Assembly (NCBI GenBank): GCA_026785645.1
Contig: JAJAZM010000017.1
Location: 1 to 6,245 of the forward strand
DNA: 6,245 bases
DNA from: Sphingomonas bacterium
GTDB lineage: Bacteria; Pseudomonadota; Alphaproteobacteria; Sphingomonadales; Sphingomonadaceae
Direction: 5' to 3'
The notes below the pieces were generated by a model. That model was given only the letters and a program-made list of their open reading frames with translations, was not told the DNA's origin and ran no database searches. Positions within the stretch are counted from its first letter, which is position 1, and each line of letters starts with the position of its first letter. Positions 1 to 3,527 of this stretch are shown piece by piece. Both the position numbers and the translations under genes were made by a program.

Positions 1-1200
1 ATGCTTGTCAGCGGCGAAGAGGCAATCGATGCCGTGCGTCGAATGCATTCGCACGGCGTTGATGGTGAAGTGCGGCTGGATTGGCCCAGCTTGATGAGAT
101 TTAAGCGAAGCTTCACTGACCCGATCCCAGCTAAACAGGCCCGACATTATGCCGATCTCGGGGTGGACGCATATCAGGGCCTCGCTCGTTTCGCCGCACC
201 TGACCGCATCGAGATCGAAGGACGCGAGCTTGTCGGGAGCCACATTCTCATTGCCACTGGCGCAAGCCCCCGCCCGCTCGGCATCGCCGGAGAAGAACTG
301 GTCTCGACCAGCGACGAGTTTCTTGACCTCGAATCGCTCCCGCGCCGCATCGTCCTAATTGGCGGCGGCTATATCGCTGCGGAGTTTTCCCACCTTGCGG
401 CGAGGGCGGGAGCTCAGGTTACTATCTTGCAGCGCGGTGCGCGCCTGTTGCCTCAATTCGACGAAAGTCTGGTGGAGTGGCTCATGCCGTCGTTCGATGC
501 GCTCGGCATAACCGTTCACACTGGCCTCACTGCCGACAGCGTCAGGCAAACCGAAGAAGGGCTGAAGGTAAGCGCGACCTACCCGAATGGACCGCAAATT
601 TCGGTCACTGCCGATCTCGTCATTCACGCCGCAGGGCGCGTCCCCGAACTTGCATCACTCAACCTCGCGGCAGGTGATGTTGCCGTTGATGAGGGTCGGC
701 TCAGGTTGACCCGCGGCCTGCAAAGCGTGTCGAACCCCCGCGTCTATGCGGCGGGTGACGCGGCCCAAAGCGGACCGCCGCTGACGCCCGTAGCAAGCCA
801 CGACGCGAAGGTCGTTATCGCGAACATGCTCAACGGTGCAGACGCTCGCCCCAACTACCACGCAGTGCCGAGCGTCGCCTTTACAATACCACCAATCTCT
901 TCGGTCGGATTGAGCGAAGCCGATGCCCATGCCAAAGGACTTCGGTTCAGGGTGAACGCCGCGTCCGTTCCAAAGTGGTTCACGGCCCGCCGCCTCAATG
1001 AAGCGGTCTATGGCTATAAAGTTCTCATAGAGGAGAATAGCGGCGTGATCCTCGGGGCGCACCTCGTCGGGCCAAGCGCGGATGAGGTGATCAATCTATT
1101 TGCCTTGGCTATGCGAACAGGACTGACCGCCGAAGCCATTCTCGACACCATGTTCGCCTATCCAACTGCCGCCTCCGACGTCGGCTACATGCTCGTTTGA
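1..1200 (+). CDS. Class I pyridine-nucleotide oxidoreductase (glutathione reductase / lipoamide dehydrogenase fold), 5'-partial
   Basis: FAD- and NAD(P)H-dependent flavoprotein, probably cytosolic; substrate unknown. The 399 visible residues cover most of the family fold. They show ILIATGASP at about residues 82-90, the NAD(P)-binding Rossmann motif GGGYIAAEF at 121-129, the second FAD motif VYAAGDAA at 248-255, and a C-terminal dimerisation domain from about residue 290. The ATG at position 1 is probably not the true start. In this family the equivalent of MLVSGEEAID directly follows the redox-active CxxxxC segment, so the N-terminal FAD GxGxxG motif and any cysteine pair, some 45 residues, should lie left of the window. 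After the second Rossmann strand an Arg (ILQRG) matches the first NADPH-contacting Arg of glutathione reductase, but the second is not conserved, so cofactor preference is open. The usual C-terminal HPTxxE is YPTAAS (Tyr387), which argues against an ordinary glutathione reductase. It converges with bamB and has no visible operon partner. Fold assignment is secure; exact function is not. Confidence 0.88.
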   Translation: MLVSGEEAIDAVRRMHSHGVDGEVRLDWPSLMRFKRSFTDPIPAKQARHYADLGVDAYQGLARFAAPDRIEIEGRELVGSHILIATGASPRPLGIAGEELVSTSDEFLDLESLPRRIVLIGGGYIAAEFSHLAARAGAQVTILQRGARLLPQFDESLVEWLMPSFDALGITVHTGLTADSVRQTEEGLKVSATYPNGPQISVTADLVIHAAGRVPELASLNLAAGDVAVDEGRLRLTRGLQSVSNPRVYAAGDAAQSGPPLTPVASHDAKVVIANMLNGADARPNYHAVPSVAFTIPPISSVGLSEADAHAKGLRFRVNAASVPKWFTARRLNEAVYGYKVLIEENSGVILGAHLVGPSADEVINLFALAMRTGLTAEAILDTMFAYPTAASDVGYMLV

Positions 1201-1251
1201 GCTTGCCACTGAAGGTCCGCAACGGGGTCGAAAGCAGACGCTCGTACTGCC

Positions 1252-2580
1252 CTAGCGGTAAGCGATCAGGCGGCCCTTGTCGTCGAGGATGTAGAGCGTG
1301 CCGCCGGCGACCACCGGGGGGACGCTGACTCCGGCGCCGACGTTGGTCTGGCTCTGGAAGCTGCCGTTGACCGGGTTGATGTTGACCAGCACCCCGTTCG
1401 ACCCGGCGAGGATCAGGCGATTGCCGGCGAGGATCGGGCCGGAGTAATAGATCAGCCCCTTCTTGCCCTTGGGATTGTCCCAGCGCGGCAATTCGTTGAT
1501 CCAGCGGACCTTGCCGGTGGCGCGCGACATGGCGACGACCCTGGCCTCGTCGGTGACCACGAACACCCAGTCGCCCGCCACCCACGGCGTCGAGATTCCG
1601 GCGACATTCTGTTCCCACATCCGCTGGCCGCTGTTCAATTCGAGCGCGACCATCCGGCCACCCTTGCCGACCGCAAACACCTGATTGCCATCGATCACCG
1701 GGCTCGCGTCAATGTCCGACAGCGAGGCGACGCTGGTCGAGACCGAGGTGCGCGACAAAGCGTCTTGCCACACCAGGCGGCCGTTCTCGTAGCGATAGGC
1801 GTTGAGCTCGCCCGAGGAGAAACCGGCGATCACCGTGCCGCGTGCAACCGCGGGCGAGGCCGAGCCGAACACTCCGGCGATTTCCAATGCGGCGGCGCTC
1901 GACCAGTTGGTCGCGCCGTCGGCGGCTTTGAGCGAATAGATCTGATTATCCTGGCTGATCACATAGACCGCGCCGTCGGCGACTGTCGGGGCACCGCGCA
2001 GCGGCCCGCCGGGCTTGACCGTCCAGGTCGCGGCGCCGGTCGCGGCGTCGAGCGCGGCGACATTGCCAAGGCCATTGGAAGCGTAAACCTTGCCGCCATC
2101 GACCGCGACTCCGCCGCCGTAATTGCTATCCTTGCCGCCGCTGTCCTTGCCGAAGCTGGCGCTCCACACCACGCCGCCATTGCGCGCGTCGGACGCGCGA
2201 ACCACGCCGTTGGTATCGATCGTGTAGACCTTGCCGCCGGCGACCACCGGAGCGCTGATCAGCCGCCCCTTGCGGTCGCTGCCGGCGCCGATCGACACGG
2301 TCCATGCGGTGCCGAGCGCATTGCCGAGCGCGACATGGCCCATCGACTTGGATGGATTGCCGCCCGACTGCGCCCAATCGTCATTGGCAATTGCTTCGGG
2401 AATGGTGAACGGCATCGCTGCGGTTTCGGGATCGACCGCAATATCATTCTCGCCGGACAGCACCGCGATCCGCTCTCCGACCACCGGGGTCTTGGTGACT
2501 TTCTTGTTGAACGGGTTGCAGCCGGTGACCATCGCCGAAGCGATCAGCAGCAGTGCAAATTTGGCGGTGGAGGAATTCAT
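1252..2580 (-). CDS. bamB: Outer-membrane protein assembly factor BamB (PQQ-like beta-propeller lipoprotein)
   Basis: Periplasmic lipoprotein of the Bam complex, which folds and inserts beta-barrel proteins into the outer membrane; in this family BamB binds the POTRA region of BamA. From the chosen start the protein has 442 residues. The N-terminus is a lipoprotein signal peptide: Lys7, a hydrophobic stretch, then lipobox VTGC with the lipidated Cys at 21. The next residue is Asn, not Asp, consistent with outer-membrane sorting. The mature part carries eight propeller-blade signatures of the form GxVYxxxxxGxxxALDxxTGxxxW, for example GKVYTIDTNG, GAVYVISQDN and GTLYILDDKG, as expected for an eight-bladed BamB propeller. 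An in-frame ATG at 2592 would add MVAH, but AGGA at 2592-2595 lies 11 nt before the ATG at 2580 and overlaps the upstream ATG, so 2580 is preferred. It is the second gene of an operon, about 32 bp after the YfgM-like gene. The der GTPase gene that often follows is absent; a convergent oxidoreductase lies there instead. Confidence 0.93.
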   Translation of the reverse strand: MNSSTAKFALLLIASAMVTGCNPFNKKVTKTPVVGERIAVLSGENDIAVDPETAAMPFTIPEAIANDDWAQSGGNPSKSMGHVALGNALGTAWTVSIGAGSDRKGRLISAPVVAGGKVYTIDTNGVVRASDARNGGVVWSASFGKDSGGKDSNYGGGVAVDGGKVYASNGLGNVAALDAATGAATWTVKPGGPLRGAPTVADGAVYVISQDNQIYSLKAADGATNWSSAAALEIAGVFGSASPAVARGTVIAGFSSGELNAYRYENGRLVWQDALSRTSVSTSVASLSDIDASPVIDGNQVFAVGKGGRMVALELNSGQRMWEQNVAGISTPWVAGDWVFVVTDEARVVAMSRATGKVRWINELPRWDNPKGKKGLIYYSGPILAGNRLILAGSNGVLVNINPVNGSFQSQTNVGAGVSVPPVVAGGTLYILDDKGRLIAYR

Positions 2581-2591
2581 ATGCGCAACCA

Positions 2592-2595
2592 TCCT
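2592..2595 (-). promoter_or_regulatory. Ribosome binding site favouring the downstream bamB start
   Basis: The minus strand reads ATAGGATGG here. AGGA lies 11 nt upstream of the ATG at 2580, slightly long but usable spacing. The competing ATG at 2592 overlaps the AGGA and has only pyrimidine-rich CTTTTCCC further upstream, with no alternative Shine-Dalgarno. This supports the shorter BamB, whose signal peptide begins MNSSTAK. Confidence 0.5.
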
Positions 2596-2612
2596 ATCGG
2601 GAAAAGTCGGGG

Positions 2613-3311
2613 CTAACGGGTGATGCCGGGGAGCGAGGCGGTAGCGTCGACCCCCAGCGTGCCGGCGATCTGCACCGCGCGGCTACGAATTGTGTCGGGA
2701 ACGTCATTGTCGGCGGCGACGGCGGCGAACAGCCGACCGGCCTCCGCCTTGCGGCCCTGCTTGAGCATCGCCATCGCGGTCAGCTCGCCGGCGCTTCCGA
2801 ACCACGGATTGCCGGGCTTGGCGAGCGGCTCGAGCCGGGCGATCGCCACTTCGGGCTTGATGCTGTCGAACTCGAGCGTGACGAGGCGCATGGATGCAAG
2901 ATCGCGGAACGGCTGGGCAAGCCCTTTGTCATCGGCGACCGAGCGATAGATGGCGATCGCCGAGGCGCGATTGCCGCCGGCCAGTGCGACCGACGCCTGC
3001 GCCAGCCGCGCTTCGGTGGCGATCCCCTCGGACGGGCTATTGATGAGTTGGTCGAGCGCCGGGCCGATGGTGGCGGTGCGCTTGGCGGCGATATTGTCCA
3101 TCGCCGCAGTCAGGGTTTCGCTGTCGGCGGCGGCAATTTTCGACTGGCGATCCTGCCAGTAGAGCCAGCCACCGATGGCGGCGAGGAACAGCAAGACCGC
3201 GCCGGCGATCATCGTGGCGTAGCGCTTGGCAAAGGCCTGCGCCTGATCGCGGCGCAGTTCCTCGTCGACCTCGCGGAGAAAGGTTTCGCTGCTATCGGGA
3301 GAAAGCGCCAA
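2613..3311 (-). CDS. yfgM: YfgM-like tetratricopeptide protein (ancillary SecYEG translocon subunit family), TTG start proposed
   Basis: Single-pass inner-membrane protein with a periplasmic TPR-type domain. In E. coli the family member YfgM associates with SecYEG and the chaperone PpiD during export of envelope proteins; the same role is inferred here. The cytoplasmic N-terminus contains FLREVDEELRRDQ, characteristic of alphaproteobacterial members. One hydrophobic helix follows at residues 34-52 (ending GGWLYW), with basic residues before it, then about 180 residues of Ala-rich helical repeats such as EARLAQASVALAGGNRASAI. An ATG exists at 3323, but no ribosome site precedes it. GAGGA at 3317-3321 sits 5 nt before a TTG at 3309-3311, giving a protein starting (M)ALSPDSSETF, the usual beginning of such proteins; this yields 232 residues instead of 236. 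It lies just upstream of bamB with a gap of about 30 bp, the conserved yfgM-bamB pairing. Sequence identity to E. coli YfgM is probably low; the assignment rests on architecture and context. Confidence 0.82.
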   Translation of the reverse strand: MALSPDSSETFLREVDEELRRDQAQAFAKRYATMIAGAVLLFLAAIGGWLYWQDRQSKIAAADSETLTAAMDNIAAKRTATIGPALDQLINSPSEGIATEARLAQASVALAGGNRASAIAIYRSVADDKGLAQPFRDLASMRLVTLEFDSIKPEVAIARLEPLAKPGNPWFGSAGELTAMAMLKQGRKAEAGRLFAAVAADNDVPDTIRSRAVQIAGTLGVDATASLPGITR

Positions 3312-3316
3312 GATAT

Positions 3317-3321
3317 TCCTC
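3317..3321 (-). promoter_or_regulatory. Shine-Dalgarno GAGGA that points to a TTG start for the YfgM-like gene
   Basis: On the minus strand ATGAGGAATATCTTGGCG places GAGGA 5 nt before TTG (3311-3309). The ATG at 3323 overlaps this site and is preceded only by ACCGTCACCCCCCGACGC, which has no purine-rich ribosome site. The TTG start is therefore more credible than the ATG. Confidence 0.6.
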
Positions 3322-3409
3322 ATGCGTCGGGGGGTGACGGTCCAGCAGCATTTTCCCCACCCTCAATGAACCCAAGCTGGCCGGCGCTCGCTCTAGCGCG
3401 CCCGGGGTA

Positions 3410-3441
3410 AAAGGCAAAGGGGGCGGGCAAAGGCAAAGGGG
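3410..3441. repeat. 13-bp direct repeat, period 19 bp
   Basis: AAAGGCAAAGGGG occurs at 3410-3422 and again at 3429-3441, separated by GCGGGC. It sits between the autotransporter terminator and the yfgM gene, on the upstream side of the expected yfgM promoter. It could be a short tandem duplication or a two-site binding element; nothing in the sequence decides between them. Confidence 0.6.
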
Positions 3442-3472
3442 TGGAAGGTGGTAGGTTGATAACGAGGACTGG

Positions 3473-3507
3473 CAAAACAAAAGCGGCGGGCCGGGGCGGC
3501 CCCCCGC
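3473..3507 (-). terminator. Rho-independent terminator of the autotransporter gene
   Basis: Read on the minus strand, GCGGGGGGCC, loop GCCCC and GGCCCGCCGC form a 10-bp stem with a single G-G mismatch, followed directly by TTTTGTTTTG. The stem starts about 20 nt after the autotransporter stop codon (3528-3530). The GC-rich stem and T-rich tail make a textbook terminator and separate this gene from yfgM-bamB. Confidence 0.88.
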
Positions 3508-3527
3508 GTGTTGTGGTGTCGGGCGGA

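Larger units (their letters stand above)
3324..3527. other. Intergenic region between the autotransporter and the yfgM-bamB operon
   Basis: This stretch separates two minus-strand transcription units. Its right part holds the autotransporter terminator and its middle a 13-bp direct repeat. The promoter of yfgM-bamB should lie here because the terminator blocks read-through. I find no convincing -35/-10 pair: minus-strand TTGGGT near 3375 followed by AAAATG near 3350 is a weak candidate with only 15 bp spacing. Open frames across this stretch look like low-complexity shadows. Confidence 0.5.

Noticed and set aside
2574..2582. Overlapping CATATG and GAATTC sites at the bamB start, resembling a cloning junction
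   Set aside because: No vector-like sequence surrounds them and both flanks are continuous native coding or operon sequence; a chance occurrence.
1765..2616. Plus-strand 283-codon open frame opposite bamB
   Set aside because: Antisense shadow of the well-supported BamB gene; composition is dominated by Gly, Ala, Arg and Asp with no recognisable domain, as expected from high-GC complementary frames.
3381..3405. Possible hairpin in CCGGCGCTCGCTCTAGCGCG...
   Set aside because: The best pairing is a 4-bp stem with a 2-nt loop and mismatched flanks and no T-tract; not a credible terminator or operator.
2553..3410. Plus-strand 285-codon open frame opposite the YfgM-like gene
   Set aside because: It spans the end of bamB, the operon junction and the whole YfgM-like gene in antisense. 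The minus-strand protein has a clear membrane helix and family N-terminus, so the plus frame is a shadow.
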